This document shows, piece by piece, positions 24,888 through 33,092 of a stretch of 44,900 nucleotides of DNA (its first letter is position 1; every line of letters starts with the position of its first letter). Position numbers and translations under genes: made by a program. The notes under the pieces are model-generated. The model ran no database searches, had not been told where the DNA came from, and saw only the letters and a list, made by a program, of their open reading frames with translations. Source of the stretch: a virus; IMG/VR virus record IMGVR_UViG_3300042898_002066, positions 1 through 44,900 of that record, one strand, 5' to 3'.

Positions 24888-26703
24888 GACGCTTGAACGT
24901 ATTGAAAGGCCGCAGCAGCATTCCCGCAAGATGAATGAAAGCCCAGATTACCTGTCTATACCGTGGCGTACAAAAGACCGCTTTCTCATCGAAGCCGAAA
25001 TGGTTCGTCGCGGCGGATACATAATGTCCGGCGGCGTCAAGTACGGATGTGGGAAATATCATCACTTCAAAGCAGCCATGACGGCGCTTTGGCCTCACTT
25101 CGATTGGCACATCTGGTCTGACCTGCTGATTAAGACTTTCGCGGAAAATCAAGAGGTTGGAATCATGGGCCCAGGATCATCTGGCAAGACCTACACCTCC
25201 GCAGCATTCGGGCTCTGCACGTTTTACATCTACCCTACCGGCACCTCGATTATCATGTCTTCAACGACGCGTGAGGGTCTCCAGCTGCGAATCTGGGGCT
25301 CTATCAAGGAGTTGCACAACAAGGCCAAGGCCCGCCGTGAATGGCTTCCTGGGCGCGTTATCGAGAGCCGGTTTATCCTGACCAGTTCTGACCAAGACGC
25401 CGAGGCGCAGGATTTCCGCGATGGAATCATCGGTGTAGCGTGCAAGGTTGGTGGTACGTTCGTTGGCCTCTCGAACTACGTCGGACTCAAGAACGACCGA
25501 GTGATGCTGATCGCAGACGAGGCGTCTCTAATGAGCCGGGGATTCCTCGATTCAGTCGCTAACCTTCGCAAGAATCCTGAGTTTAAGCTGATCGCGATGG
25601 GGAATCCCAAGGACCGCAACGACGCGCTTGGGGTAGTCTGCGAGCCGCACTCTACGATGGGTGGCTGGGAAGGCATTGAATACCTTGAGCAGACACGCAC
25701 CTGGAGAACGCGGGCGCCAGGAGGGGTTGCTGTCCAGCTGTGCGGGTACGACACGCCGAACGCGAAGTTCCCGAAAGGCACCAATCCGTACCGAGGCATC
25801 ATCACTCCGGAGCAGATTCAGGCGGACTTGGATTACTACGGCCGAGACTCGTTGCAGTTCTCGATGATGAACCTCGGGCTGCTGCCCCGAGACGGCGGTA
25901 CGCGGCGCGTGGTAACCATGTCGCTGTGCGAGCAGAACCAGGCGTTCGATGAAATTATTTGGCAGGGCGCCGACAAGATCACACGAATCATCGGGATCGA
26001 CGCGGCGTACTCAGGCATCGGTGGTGACCGATGCGTTATGATCGACCTTCAGTACGGCCCGGACAGCACTGGACGCATCGTGCTAGCATTTGCTGAGGCC
26101 CCGATCGTAATCCCTGTGACGGCCGTCAAAGCGCAGCAGGCGGAGGAGCAGATTGCCGAGTACGTGCTTCTCTACTGCAAGCAGCGCAACATCCCGCCTA
26201 ATCAGGTGGGATTCGATTCCACTGGACGCGGCACGCTGATGTCTGCGTTCGCCCGCCTGTGGTCACCCGAGGTGGTGCCGATCGAGTTTGGTGGTCGCCC
26301 GACGGATCGCCCTGTTCGGAAAGGTGATCCGAAGACTGAGCGTGAAGCCTACGGCAAGATGGTCACGGCCCTTTGGTATTCGTCGCGCCTGCTGATCGAA
26401 TCCAAGCAGCTGAGGAAACTTCCCCGGGAAGTCGCCGAGGAAGGGTCGATGCGCGAATGGGGAATCTCCCGCACTGGTTTGATCGACGTGGAGCCCAAGC
26501 ACAAAACCAAGGAACGCATGGGTCGATCCCCTGATTTATGGGACTCTTTCGTGGTCGCACTCGAAATGGCTCGCAGAACGGGATTTGAGATTGCAGGCGG
26601 GCAGGGGGTTGGTATTGTCAAGCGACAGACACCAAAGTGGCTGACACGTCTGTCAGATAAGCGTCGCACGATGGATACTGAACATTCGCTAACCTATTCC
26701 TAA
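24865..26703 (+). CDS. terL: Terminase large subunit
   Basis: A 612-residue protein. The start is ATG 24865, with GAGGAGG 9 nt upstream; ATG 24931 is an alternative without a good ribosome site. The ATPase half has Walker A GPGSSGKT (102-109), a helicase-like IIMSSTTREGLQLRIW, and Walker B VMLIADEA (~213-220) with the coupling motif in LIAMGNP. The nuclease half has IIGIDAAYSGIGGDRCV (~376), GFDSTGRG (~450) and SPDLWDSFVVALEMAR (~555-570), giving the expected three acidic positions of the RNase H-like fold. It packages DNA into the prohead through the portal encoded downstream. The gene is divergent to the nozzle-like gene and starts the plus-strand block. Confidence 0.95.
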   Translation: MRFFSATMTLERIERPQQHSRKMNESPDYLSIPWRTKDRFLIEAEMVRRGGYIMSGGVKYGCGKYHHFKAAMTALWPHFDWHIWSDLLIKTFAENQEVGIMGPGSSGKTYTSAAFGLCTFYIYPTGTSIIMSSTTREGLQLRIWGSIKELHNKAKARREWLPGRVIESRFILTSSDQDAEAQDFRDGIIGVACKVGGTFVGLSNYVGLKNDRVMLIADEASLMSRGFLDSVANLRKNPEFKLIAMGNPKDRNDALGVVCEPHSTMGGWEGIEYLEQTRTWRTRAPGGVAVQLCGYDTPNAKFPKGTNPYRGIITPEQIQADLDYYGRDSLQFSMMNLGLLPRDGGTRRVVTMSLCEQNQAFDEIIWQGADKITRIIGIDAAYSGIGGDRCVMIDLQYGPDSTGRIVLAFAEAPIVIPVTAVKAQQAEEQIAEYVLLYCKQRNIPPNQVGFDSTGRGTLMSAFARLWSPEVVPIEFGGRPTDRPVRKGDPKTEREAYGKMVTALWYSSRLLIESKQLRKLPREVAEEGSMREWGISRTGLIDVEPKHKTKERMGRSPDLWDSFVVALEMARRTGFEIAGGQGVGIVKRQTPKWLTRLSDKRRTMDTEHSLTYS

Positions 26704-26707
26704 CCTT

Positions 26708-27127
26708 ATGGCATCATTCAACAAAGTCATCCTAATCGGCAACCTCACCCGAGACGTAGAACTCAAACACCTTCCGAAAGGGACTGCCGTTTGCAACCTG
26801 AGCTTGGCGGTCAATCGCCGCTGGAAGAACGAGGCCGGTGAGGAAAAGGAAGATGTGTACTTTGCTGAGTGTAAGGCGTTCGGGAAGCAGGCTGAAACGC
26901 TCGCTCAATACGTCAGGAAAGGTAATCCGTTGATGATTGAAGGGCGCCTAACCCGGGAAGAGTGGGACGACAAGAAGACCGGAGACAAGCGGTCCACCAC
27001 TCGGATTATGATCGAAACATTTCAGTTTCTTAAGGAACGCAGCGAAGGTGCCGCGCCCGCGCCGCGCCAGGAGTCCGCGCCGACTGCGCCGAAGCCTGAT
27101 CTCGACGCCGATGATCTGCCGTTCTAA
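26708..27127 (+). CDS. ssb: Single-stranded DNA-binding protein
   Basis: A 139-residue SSB of bacterial type. The OB fold spans residues ~3-110 (FNKVILIGNLTRDVELKHLP, FAECKAFGKQAETLAQYV, NPLMIEGRLTREEWDDK), followed by a Pro/Ala-rich linker and the acidic tip DADDLPF that recruits replication and repair proteins. It coats single strands during replication and would supply the RecT/RecE system. It lies 4 nt after terL, which is an unusual place: most phages keep ssb with replication genes. Confidence 0.95.
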   Translation: MASFNKVILIGNLTRDVELKHLPKGTAVCNLSLAVNRRWKNEAGEEKEDVYFAECKAFGKQAETLAQYVRKGNPLMIEGRLTREEWDDKKTGDKRSTTRIMIETFQFLKERSEGAAPAPRQESAPTAPKPDLDADDLPF

Positions 27128-27139
27128 AAATCAGGCAGC

Positions 27140-27418
27140 ATGAATTACAACACGTTTCCAAACGGTGGATGGCAGTTCTACGAACCCGCAACCAAGTGGA
27201 CCGCGCCAAACCCGATGAATTACGATTTTCATTCGATGGCGCGATTGATCCAGCAGCACAGGATTGCCAACCACCTTCCATCGTCATTTGAACAAGCGGT
27301 GAGTGATCTGGAAGCCTACACAAAAGCTCGTTTTCCCCAGCAAACAACAACTCAATCCACTCAAACCAATGCTCAACCAAGGGTATCAGGCTGTCGCTCG
27401 TGCGGTGGAAAGGGTTAA
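27140..27418 (+). CDS. Small hypothetical protein with C-terminal CxxC
   Basis: A 92-residue protein between ssb and portal. It is rich in aromatic residues near the start (NGGWQFYEPATKWTAPNPMN), has a central helix (EQAVSDLEAYTKARF), a Gln/Thr-rich linker and a final CRSCGGKG that could be half of a zinc site. No family is recognised. The end overlaps the next gene by 50 nt in another frame. Confidence 0.6.
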   Translation: MNYNTFPNGGWQFYEPATKWTAPNPMNYDFHSMARLIQQHRIANHLPSSFEQAVSDLEAYTKARFPQQTTTQSTQTNAQPRVSGCRSCGGKG

Positions 27419-27761
27419 AAATACGGCGCAAGGGGTAAGGATTCTTGCGGAATGGCTGGGCGATGGCGGTATTCCCGTTGATCGCTCAGTAGCGCAGCAT
27501 CGTCTTGATACGTGTCTGCACTGCCTGCACAACAAACCCACCAAGCCAGACGCAATCGAGAAGACTGTCGCTGAGGTGATCATTGAGCAGGAGCAGCTGC
27601 GCCACGACATGGCTATGATCCTTCAAGGTGAGTCTAATGCTGGCACCTGCGAAGTCTGCGGCTGCTATCTTAAACTCAAGGTCTGGGTGCCACTGAGTTA
27701 TCTAGGCGATCGTGAAATGCCTGATAAATGCTGGATTTCGCAGGAACGAAAAGCAATCTGA
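27369..27761 (+). CDS. Zinc-ribbon-like small protein upstream of portal
   Basis: A 130-residue protein. I use ATG 27369 (MLNQGYQAVARAVERVKNTA); a GTG at 27303 would extend the overlap. Cys pairs at CLHC (~54-57) and CEVCGC (~97-102), plus a late Cys in MPDKCW, suggest one or two zinc sites; the spacing resembles a small protein I have seen near portal genes of uncultured phages. Helices rich in Glu and Gln lie between (EKTVAEVIIEQEQLRHDMAM). Its role is unknown, but its position suggests packaging or head assembly. Confidence 0.65.
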   Translation: MLNQGYQAVARAVERVKNTAQGVRILAEWLGDGGIPVDRSVAQHRLDTCLHCLHNKPTKPDAIEKTVAEVIIEQEQLRHDMAMILQGESNAGTCEVCGCYLKLKVWVPLSYLGDREMPDKCWISQERKAI

Positions 27762-27768
27762 GATCAAT

Positions 27769-30042
27769 ATGAGTTTCAAAGAACCAAGTAGAGTCTGGAA
27801 TGTTGTTAGTGCGATGCTAGAGGCTGAACAGCCTCGTTCTCGCAATCGCGCTCGCATTAACGCTACCTTTAACGGTAATCCTCCATACAGCGAAGAGGAG
27901 GCTCGCGACAATAAGATCCAGACAAACGTCAACTTTCTGGAAGGCACACGCATCATTCATGCGGCACGCCAGCAGTTTACGAACGCGTTCCTAAAGCCTC
28001 AGAATTACTTTTCTGTGGGCCTTGATACCGGCCCCCGGGATAAGCGCACCGAGTGGGGCAACATCATCACGAAGCAGTTGAACCGCGTGATGAAGCGGTC
28101 TCCTAAGTATTCCACGGTTCTGGAATCTCAGTTTGCTGCGACGGTTCTTCACGGCATTGGGCCGGTGACGTGGCTGCGTGACCGTGAATGGTGCCCGTCG
28201 GCCCGTGGAACTGAAGACATTCTGGTTCCTACGAACACGCTGACCACGATGGAGAATATGTCGCACTTCGCGATCTACACCTCCTTCACAGCTGCGGACC
28301 TAATCCGCATGACTCGCGGTGAGAACGTCGATCCCGGTTGGAACCTGAAGCTGGTGAACGAACTGCTGGCCGCGATGATTCAGCGCGAGGCTACGAGTCT
28401 TCAGGTCAACGACTGGTCTGGCCAATACTTCCCTGAAAAGATTGAGGAAGACTTCAAGGAGAACTCTGGTTACTGGGGTTCCGATGCGACTCCGGTGCTG
28501 CGGTGCTACGATTTTTACTTCCTAGACACGACCAGCGACGATCCTTCTTGGCGCCGCCGCATCATCGTTGACCAGTACAACAGCGGGATCGGTAATATGC
28601 AGACCGCTGGCCAATGGCTCTTCGATGCCGGCGACCGCTGCTACGGCCGGGATATCTTCGAGCTGATGCACATCCAGTTCGCTGACGGCGCTGTAGTTCC
28701 GCCGTTCCGCTGGCACTCGGTGCGTTCCCTTGGCTACCTGCTTTATGCGGTGTGCCACCTTCAAAATCGCCTGCGCTGTAAGTTCACCGACTCCGTTTTC
28801 GAGCAGATGCTCTGGCTCTTCCGTAATGTCGCTGATGGTGACATGGAACGGATGGAGAAGATCGACCTGGTGAACATGGGCGTGATTCCCGAGGGCCTCT
28901 CCTGGGTTCCGCAGTCTGAGCGTCACGTTGTCGATTACCCGATGCTGTCCGGCGCTATGGCGATGCACCGCCAGATCATGTCTGAATCAAGTGCTGCCTA
29001 CACGCAGGACGTGAATGACGGATCATCGAAGGAGCTGACCGCTACCGAGGTTATGGCTCGCGTGAACAACGCCAACGCGCTGATGGGCTCCATGCTAACA
29101 CGCGCCTACACTCAGCAGAATTTCCAGTACCGTGAGATCGCTCGCCGGTTCTGCACGATCGACCATCCCGACTGCAAACAGTTCCGTCGCAAGTGCGAGG
29201 CGGACGGAGTCGATCCCTCCGTCTGGAACAACCTCGACGCATGGGACATCATGCCCGAGCGCGTCATGGGTTCCGGCAACAAGATGCTGGAGATCGCTCA
29301 GGCTGACCGCCTGATGGCTATCCGGCCGCTGCTAGCTCCGGATTCTCAGGCCGAGGTCGTGCATATGTACGTCGAAGCTAACACTGATGATCCCCTCCTG
29401 GCGAATCGCTTGGCTCCGATCGACAACAAGCCGGTCTCCCCGGCTGTCGAACGCGCTACCTTGGCGTGGGGCACGCTTATCGACGGTCAACCTGTCGTTA
29501 TCGCAAGCGCACTCAATCGCCCTGAGTACATCCAGACTCTGCTTCAGATGCTTGGTGGCGCCATTGGCCGCATTGAAAAGGAAGGTGGCGGCATGACCAC
29601 GATGGATCGCGTGCTGGGATTGGCCAACGTGATACAGCATATCCAGGAGCAGATCCAGTTGATCTCTCAGGACCCGGGCCAGGAGCAGAACATCAAGCTC
29701 TACAACGACGGCATCGGCCAGGCTTCAAACTACATCAAGGGCTACGTGCAGCGCCTTCAAGAGCAGGCTCAAGCTCAGGCCGAAGCCGGCGCAGCTGGCA
29801 ACGGAATGGATCCCGAGACGGCTGCAAAGATCCAGGCGATGCTCATCACCGCGCAGTCCAAGTCGCAGATCGCTGCGGCAAACTCCGAACAGAAACGGAT
29901 TCAGAAGCAGGTCGCGTTCGATCAAGATCAGCAGCGCAAGAATGCTAGCACGATCGCTGAGGCTCAGCGTAAAGGCGCTCTGACTCGCGCAGACATTGCT
30001 GCCATGGATCTCAAGACTCAGGCCAATATTCTCAACCAATGA
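27769..30042 (+). CDS. Portal protein
   Basis: A 757-residue protein starting at ATG 27769 (MSFKEPSRVW). Its size, position after terL and before scaffold, and helical C-terminal clip/crown fit a short-tailed phage portal. Motifs include the N-terminal KIQTNVNFLEGTRI, a central VPTNTLTTMENMSHFAIYTS, and a long mixed core ending with LTATEVMARVNNANALMGSM, which in portals forms the stem and wing. The last ~110 residues are a Gln/Ala-rich helix (RLQEQAQAQAEAGAAGNG onward) typical of a barrel. It forms the dodecameric ring through which TerL pumps DNA. Confidence 0.85.
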   Translation: MSFKEPSRVWNVVSAMLEAEQPRSRNRARINATFNGNPPYSEEEARDNKIQTNVNFLEGTRIIHAARQQFTNAFLKPQNYFSVGLDTGPRDKRTEWGNIITKQLNRVMKRSPKYSTVLESQFAATVLHGIGPVTWLRDREWCPSARGTEDILVPTNTLTTMENMSHFAIYTSFTAADLIRMTRGENVDPGWNLKLVNELLAAMIQREATSLQVNDWSGQYFPEKIEEDFKENSGYWGSDATPVLRCYDFYFLDTTSDDPSWRRRIIVDQYNSGIGNMQTAGQWLFDAGDRCYGRDIFELMHIQFADGAVVPPFRWHSVRSLGYLLYAVCHLQNRLRCKFTDSVFEQMLWLFRNVADGDMERMEKIDLVNMGVIPEGLSWVPQSERHVVDYPMLSGAMAMHRQIMSESSAAYTQDVNDGSSKELTATEVMARVNNANALMGSMLTRAYTQQNFQYREIARRFCTIDHPDCKQFRRKCEADGVDPSVWNNLDAWDIMPERVMGSGNKMLEIAQADRLMAIRPLLAPDSQAEVVHMYVEANTDDPLLANRLAPIDNKPVSPAVERATLAWGTLIDGQPVVIASALNRPEYIQTLLQMLGGAIGRIEKEGGGMTTMDRVLGLANVIQHIQEQIQLISQDPGQEQNIKLYNDGIGQASNYIKGYVQRLQEQAQAQAEAGAAGNGMDPETAAKIQAMLITAQSKSQIAAANSEQKRIQKQVAFDQDQQRKNASTIAEAQRKGALTRADIAAMDLKTQANILNQ

Positions 30043-30302
30043 TACAATCCCCCAAGCAAGAGTTTCAAAAAAACCAACAGCGCCTCAACGAGCTTAAGCG
30101 CCTCCTGGATAATCAGGACTTACAAGCTGCCCTACTCGTTGCGTTCAATAATTTCTGCTGGAACCTGCCAGCCTCAGAGAATCCTCAACATGGATGGAAT
30201 GCAAACTGTCGCAGACAGGGCGCAAAGGCATTGATTGATGAACTCAACGGGCTTGCAGAGATGCGGAAAGAAAAACCGACCACCACTCAAAACCTCGAAT
30301 GA
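30039..30302 (+). CDS. Small helical protein between portal and scaffold
   Basis: An 87-residue protein with ATGA overlaps to portal and scaffold genes, so translation is coupled. It has an amphipathic helix (NQQRLNELKRLLDNQDLQAA) and a conserved-looking centre (FCWNLPASENPQHGWNANCR). No family is recognised. Small proteins in this place are often head assembly helpers; this is inference. Confidence 0.65.
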   Translation: MIQSPKQEFQKNQQRLNELKRLLDNQDLQAALLVAFNNFCWNLPASENPQHGWNANCRRQGAKALIDELNGLAEMRKEKPTTTQNLE

Positions 30303-31546
30303 GAATCCTATTATCACCTGATGCCCCAACTGATCGCGGGGCGGATTACGCTGACGCCTTTGCAGGAATCGACGCCATCGAAGGCAGCGGGCTAGACAAC
30401 CCGATGGGATCACCGTCCCAGCAGACTCCTCAAGAGGTAGCACCTGCGCCTGCGGTATCCGCTCCAGAGGTTCAGGCGGCTGCCCCCGCTGACCTTGCTA
30501 AGCCCAAGAACGAGGATTTCTTCAACCTCGATAAGTTCACCCCCAAGAAGGATGAACCGGCATCGACCGCTAAGGCTGAGCCCGCCAAGCCTGAGCCCAC
30601 GTCCATCAAGCAGTTCCGTGAGCAGTACGACTTGACTAAGAAGGAGCGCGATGATTTCGCGGCCAAGGTCTCTGAGCTTGAGCGTGCTAGGTCCGAAGGC
30701 ACTCGGAAGGAAGTCGAAGAGGCTACCAAGTCGCTGAAGGCCGAGATGGATTCCATCCGGAAAAACGCCGAGGAGCTGGACACCGAGGTGCGGTATCTGA
30801 ACTACACGCGTTCCGCTGAGTACAAGCAGAAGTACGAGACCCCTCTGCGCGAAGCGTGGCAGACCGCCCTAGGCGATATCGATGGCCTCCGCGTTACTGA
30901 TGCCGATGGCACTGAGCGTGAGGCTAATCACCATGACATTATGGCGGTCCTAAACGTGCCGGTCGCAAAGGCCGCAATCATCGCTCAGGAGACGTTCGGG
31001 CCAGCTGCGCCTGAGATGATGCATCACCGCCGTCGGTTACTCGAACTCACTCAGGCTCGCGACAAGTCCATCGCTGAATGGAAGGAGAAGGGAGCACAGC
31101 GTGAGGTTGAGCGATCGAAGCAGGTAGAGGGGCGTCAGTCTCGTTCGCGTGAGCTGTTTGAATCGCAGTTCTCGGATTACGAAAAGAGCCACCCGCAGCT
31201 GTTCGGCAGGGAAGATGGTGACGATGATGGCAACAAGCTCCTGGACGAAAGCGATCGGCTGATCCGAATCGCGCTGAAAGGCGAGGGCGTCGATGCTGAC
31301 ATGGGCTACGAGGACAAGGTTGACCTCATTACGAAGGCCCAGGCACAGGTTGCCCTACGTGCTCGGGCCTACGGCCGTGAGCGCCTGCGAGTAATCCGTC
31401 TCCAGCAAAAGGTGGCGGAGCTGGAAAAGAAAGTTGGAAAGGTCCGATCCTCGGAACCCGGTCAGGGTGAGGGGACTTCGACTGCGACGCGCATGGCTCC
31501 TAAGAGTGCTGAAGACGCGATCGACGAGTTGCCGTCGGCGTACTGA
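30299..31546 (+). CDS. Scaffold-like protein
   Basis: A 415-residue highly charged, helical protein directly after the portal. It has a disordered Pro/Ala-rich N-terminal part (~30-95), a long coiled coil (~100-165, KERDDFAAKVSELERARSEG), a charged centre, a second helix (LRVIRLQQKVAELEKKVGKV) and a short C-terminal tail (EDAIDELPSAY), the arrangement of tailed-phage scaffolding proteins that guide capsid assembly. In most short-tailed phages the capsid gene follows directly; here it is 4.5 kb away on the other strand. Its stop abuts the stop of the opposing gene. Confidence 0.75.
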   Translation: MRILLSPDAPTDRGADYADAFAGIDAIEGSGLDNPMGSPSQQTPQEVAPAPAVSAPEVQAAAPADLAKPKNEDFFNLDKFTPKKDEPASTAKAEPAKPEPTSIKQFREQYDLTKKERDDFAAKVSELERARSEGTRKEVEEATKSLKAEMDSIRKNAEELDTEVRYLNYTRSAEYKQKYETPLREAWQTALGDIDGLRVTDADGTEREANHHDIMAVLNVPVAKAAIIAQETFGPAAPEMMHHRRRLLELTQARDKSIAEWKEKGAQREVERSKQVEGRQSRSRELFESQFSDYEKSHPQLFGREDGDDDGNKLLDESDRLIRIALKGEGVDADMGYEDKVDLITKAQAQVALRARAYGRERLRVIRLQQKVAELEKKVGKVRSSEPGQGEGTSTATRMAPKSAEDAIDELPSAY

Positions 31547-31792
31547 TCACCAGGCGGCGCAACTCCAGTGCTTCGCAGAGAGCTTCGTGCCCGGTGTGTC
31601 ACAACCATGCCGGGCATGAAAACTTTTACGGTTCTTCGGGATGTGCTTTTTGATGGTCATGTTCGAATCACCGAAGCGCACGAGCTTCACTTGCCCGCCC
31701 TCCTTAGCCAAGACAGCGGACTTCTTAGAAGCTCCCGGGGTTGACTTCGGCTTGTTGTACCCGGCGAATTTCTGACCTCGGTAGGTAATCAT
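31547..31792 (-). CDS. DUF6321-like small basic protein
   Basis: An 81-residue protein. The ATG at 31792 overlaps the upstream stop as ATGA. The chain (FAGYNKPKSTPG, SAVLAKEGGQVKLVRFGDSN, KSFHARHGCDTPG, LSAKHWSCAAW) follows the pattern of a common small phage family (DUF6321: FNKPKxTP ... KxIRFGxxG ... FxARH ... SAxYWA). It is conserved in many phages and function is unknown; basic character suggests nucleic acid contact. It is last in this operon. Confidence 0.8.
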   Translation of the reverse strand: MITYRGQKFAGYNKPKSTPGASKKSAVLAKEGGQVKLVRFGDSNMTIKKHIPKNRKSFHARHGCDTPGTKLSAKHWSCAAW

Positions 31793-32007
31793 TTGGCTTT
31801 CGGCAGTACGTACCACCCAGCTGGAAGTGTAACCCGACTGGGCCCAGAGAGCTTTCCGTCCTTATCAAACGCGTAGACGCGAGCGCGGACGGGCTCTGCT
31901 AGCATCACTGGATCACCGCTAGGAACGAGGATCACCTTGGTCTGCTGGCAGCCCAGGCAGATTGGCAACACGAGCAGCCAGATCAGATTTGATAGGCTTT
32001 GGCGCAT
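31789..32007 (-). CDS. Small lipoprotein, possible outer-membrane spanin
   Basis: A 72-residue protein with a signal peptide (residues 1-18, NLIWLLVLPICLG) ending at a lipobox-like ICLGC followed by QQTK. The remaining 50 residues (VILVPSGDPVMLAEPVRARV, VTLPAGWYVLPKAK) are a short beta-rich domain. Its place among holin-like genes, and its overlap in a different frame with another small gene, is the layout of Rz/Rz1-type spanins, which disrupt the outer membrane. GGAAG lies 6 nt before ATG 32007; an ATG at 32013 is also possible. Spanin role is inferred. Confidence 0.65.
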   Translation of the reverse strand: MRQSLSNLIWLLVLPICLGCQQTKVILVPSGDPVMLAEPVRARVYAFDKDGKLSGPSRVTLPAGWYVLPKAK

Positions 32008-32086
32008 TTCCATCTTCCACTTTTGGTGCAGGCGTCTCTCGGAGGAAATCCAAGAGAGCCTTCACGAGTTGGTAGATCCAGTTCAA
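31919..32086 (-). CDS. Small overlapping protein, possible inner-membrane spanin partner
   Basis: A 55-residue frame from TTG 32086 (sharing TTGA with the holin-like stop) to a TAG at 31919, overlapping the lipoprotein gene in another frame. Residues 1-15 (MNWIYQLVKALLDFL) form an amphipathic or membrane helix, followed by a charged soluble tail (RETPAPKVEDGNAPKP). This fits a membrane-anchored Rz-like partner, although it is shorter than usual. The frame spans the 75 nt otherwise empty between the lipoprotein and holin-like genes, which supports it. The TTG start is weak; a GTG at residue 8 is possible. Confidence 0.45.
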   Translation of the reverse strand: MNWIYQLVKALLDFLRETPAPKVEDGNAPKPIKSDLAARVANLPGLPADQGDPRS

Positions 32087-32277
32087 ACCGGAGGAGCGAC
32101 TGGGGTCTTTTCGGCGTCCTTGGCCATTATAAGACCAATGCCGGCGGTCACCGCTGCGATGGTCGAAGCGATGTCGATGTTGGTGCTAGGATCAGCATCG
32201 AAGGCGGCCCGAAGGGCGCCACCGACAGCGATCAGGATTGCACCAAGACCAGCGAGAGTTGTTTTCGTGTTTTTCAT
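32083..32277 (-). CDS. Holin-like two-helix membrane protein
   Basis: A 64-residue protein with two hydrophobic helices, ~8-26 (LAGLGAILIAVGGALRAAF) and ~36-52 (IASTIAAVTAGIGLIMA), joined by an acidic loop (DADPSTNID), and a charged C-terminus (KDAEKTPVAPPV). This matches small phage membrane proteins often annotated as holin-like. It overlaps its upstream neighbour by 4 nt (ATGA). It may form lesions for lysis, but no endolysin is seen in the window. Confidence 0.65.
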   Translation of the reverse strand: MKNTKTTLAGLGAILIAVGGALRAAFDADPSTNIDIASTIAAVTAGIGLIMAKDAEKTPVAPPV

Positions 32278-32444
32278 TTGGATTTGAACAGCCTATAGGC
32301 TCCGTAACAGGCGCACAAGAGACCAACCACAGCGGTCACCAGTCGCACCCAATCGGTTAGGATTGGCAGGAATGATGCAGCGGTAGCACCTGCTGCTGCT
32401 GCTAGGCTGAGTCCAGGGCTGGTGCTGCTGTTCGTTGGTTCCAT
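32274..32444 (-). CDS. Small membrane protein, possible holin
   Basis: A 56-residue protein with an Ala-rich N-terminal part (LSLAAAAGATAASFLPIL) and a clear transmembrane helix (VRLVTAVVGLLCACYGAY) before a basic end (RLFKSK). The ATG shares one base with the preceding TAA (TAATG), and its stop overlaps the next start (ATGA). Its position with other membrane genes suggests a lysis cassette. Function inferred. Confidence 0.6.
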   Translation of the reverse strand: MEPTNSSTSPGLSLAAAAGATAASFLPILTDWVRLVTAVVGLLCACYGAYRLFKSK

Positions 32445-32617
32445 TACTCAGGTTTGGCTTGAGAGGCTTTGAACTCCGCATCCTGGCGCAGGAGTTCGTC
32501 GATGATCGGCACCGCAGTACGAGCTACTTCCCAGCCATTAACCTTGATCGCAACTTGAAGGTTCGCAATCAGGGCGTTGGCGGATACGGTGTCGAGTGTA
32601 AGCGTGAGGATTTGCAT
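32444..32617 (-). CDS. Small conserved-type hypothetical protein
   Basis: A 57-residue protein. ATG 32617 begins MQILTLTLDTVSANALIANL, then VAIKVNGWEVARTAVPIIDE and an acidic/Lys tail. A short protein with this look recurs in phage tail-lysis regions as far as I recall; no function is known. It is coupled to the following gene by TAATG. Confidence 0.6.
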   Translation of the reverse strand: MQILTLTLDTVSANALIANLQVAIKVNGWEVARTAVPIIDELLRQDAEFKASQAKPE

Positions 32618-32622
32618 GGGTG

Positions 32623-33081
32623 TTAGTTTGTCGGATCGGAATCCTCGATGACGACTGGAGACTCTGTCAAGCTGTCGCTTAACGGAGACACCTCAACAAC
32701 CGGCTCGGCAACCGGCGCTGAACGCTCGACTTGAGGAGGCTCAGGCGTAGGCCACGGCAACGGCAGCACTTCCGGCTCCTTCGGCGGATCAATCTGCCGC
32801 TCGACCTGAATAGCAAGGCTTCCATGAATCGCAGCAATCATATCAGGCCCGATGTGGTACTGTACCCAACCGATGACGATGTCATTGGTCAGGTCAGCGT
32901 ACGGGATGAACGGCACAGACGGGTCAATCGGCGTAAGCGCGAAGTTGGAATAGTCTGCCGTGTGGCCTTCGCCATCGTCAGCTAGGACGGTGTAGCAGGC
33001 GCGGGTAACGACATCAGTCTCACCGTCGATGACGGGGTAGCCGATGAGGCTGGTGGCGGTCCAAGTGTAGGTGATGGGCAT
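32623..33081 (-). CDS. Small tail-region protein (DUF7936-like)
   Basis: A 152-residue protein. Residues 1-100 (PITYTWTATSLIGYPVIDGE onward, FIPYADLTNDIVIGWVQYHI) resemble a phage family with a TYxW start and a mid ADLT...VIGWV motif (DUF7936-type, by recollection). The last 50 residues are Pro/Glu-rich and probably disordered. It follows the fibre gene by 11 nt and is probably a virion or chaperone-type protein. Confidence 0.65.
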   Translation of the reverse strand: MPITYTWTATSLIGYPVIDGETDVVTRACYTVLADDGEGHTADYSNFALTPIDPSVPFIPYADLTNDIVIGWVQYHIGPDMIAAIHGSLAIQVERQIDPPKEPEVLPLPWPTPEPPQVERSAPVAEPVVEVSPLSDSLTESPVVIEDSDPTN

Positions 33082-33092
33082 ATTGTTAGAGA

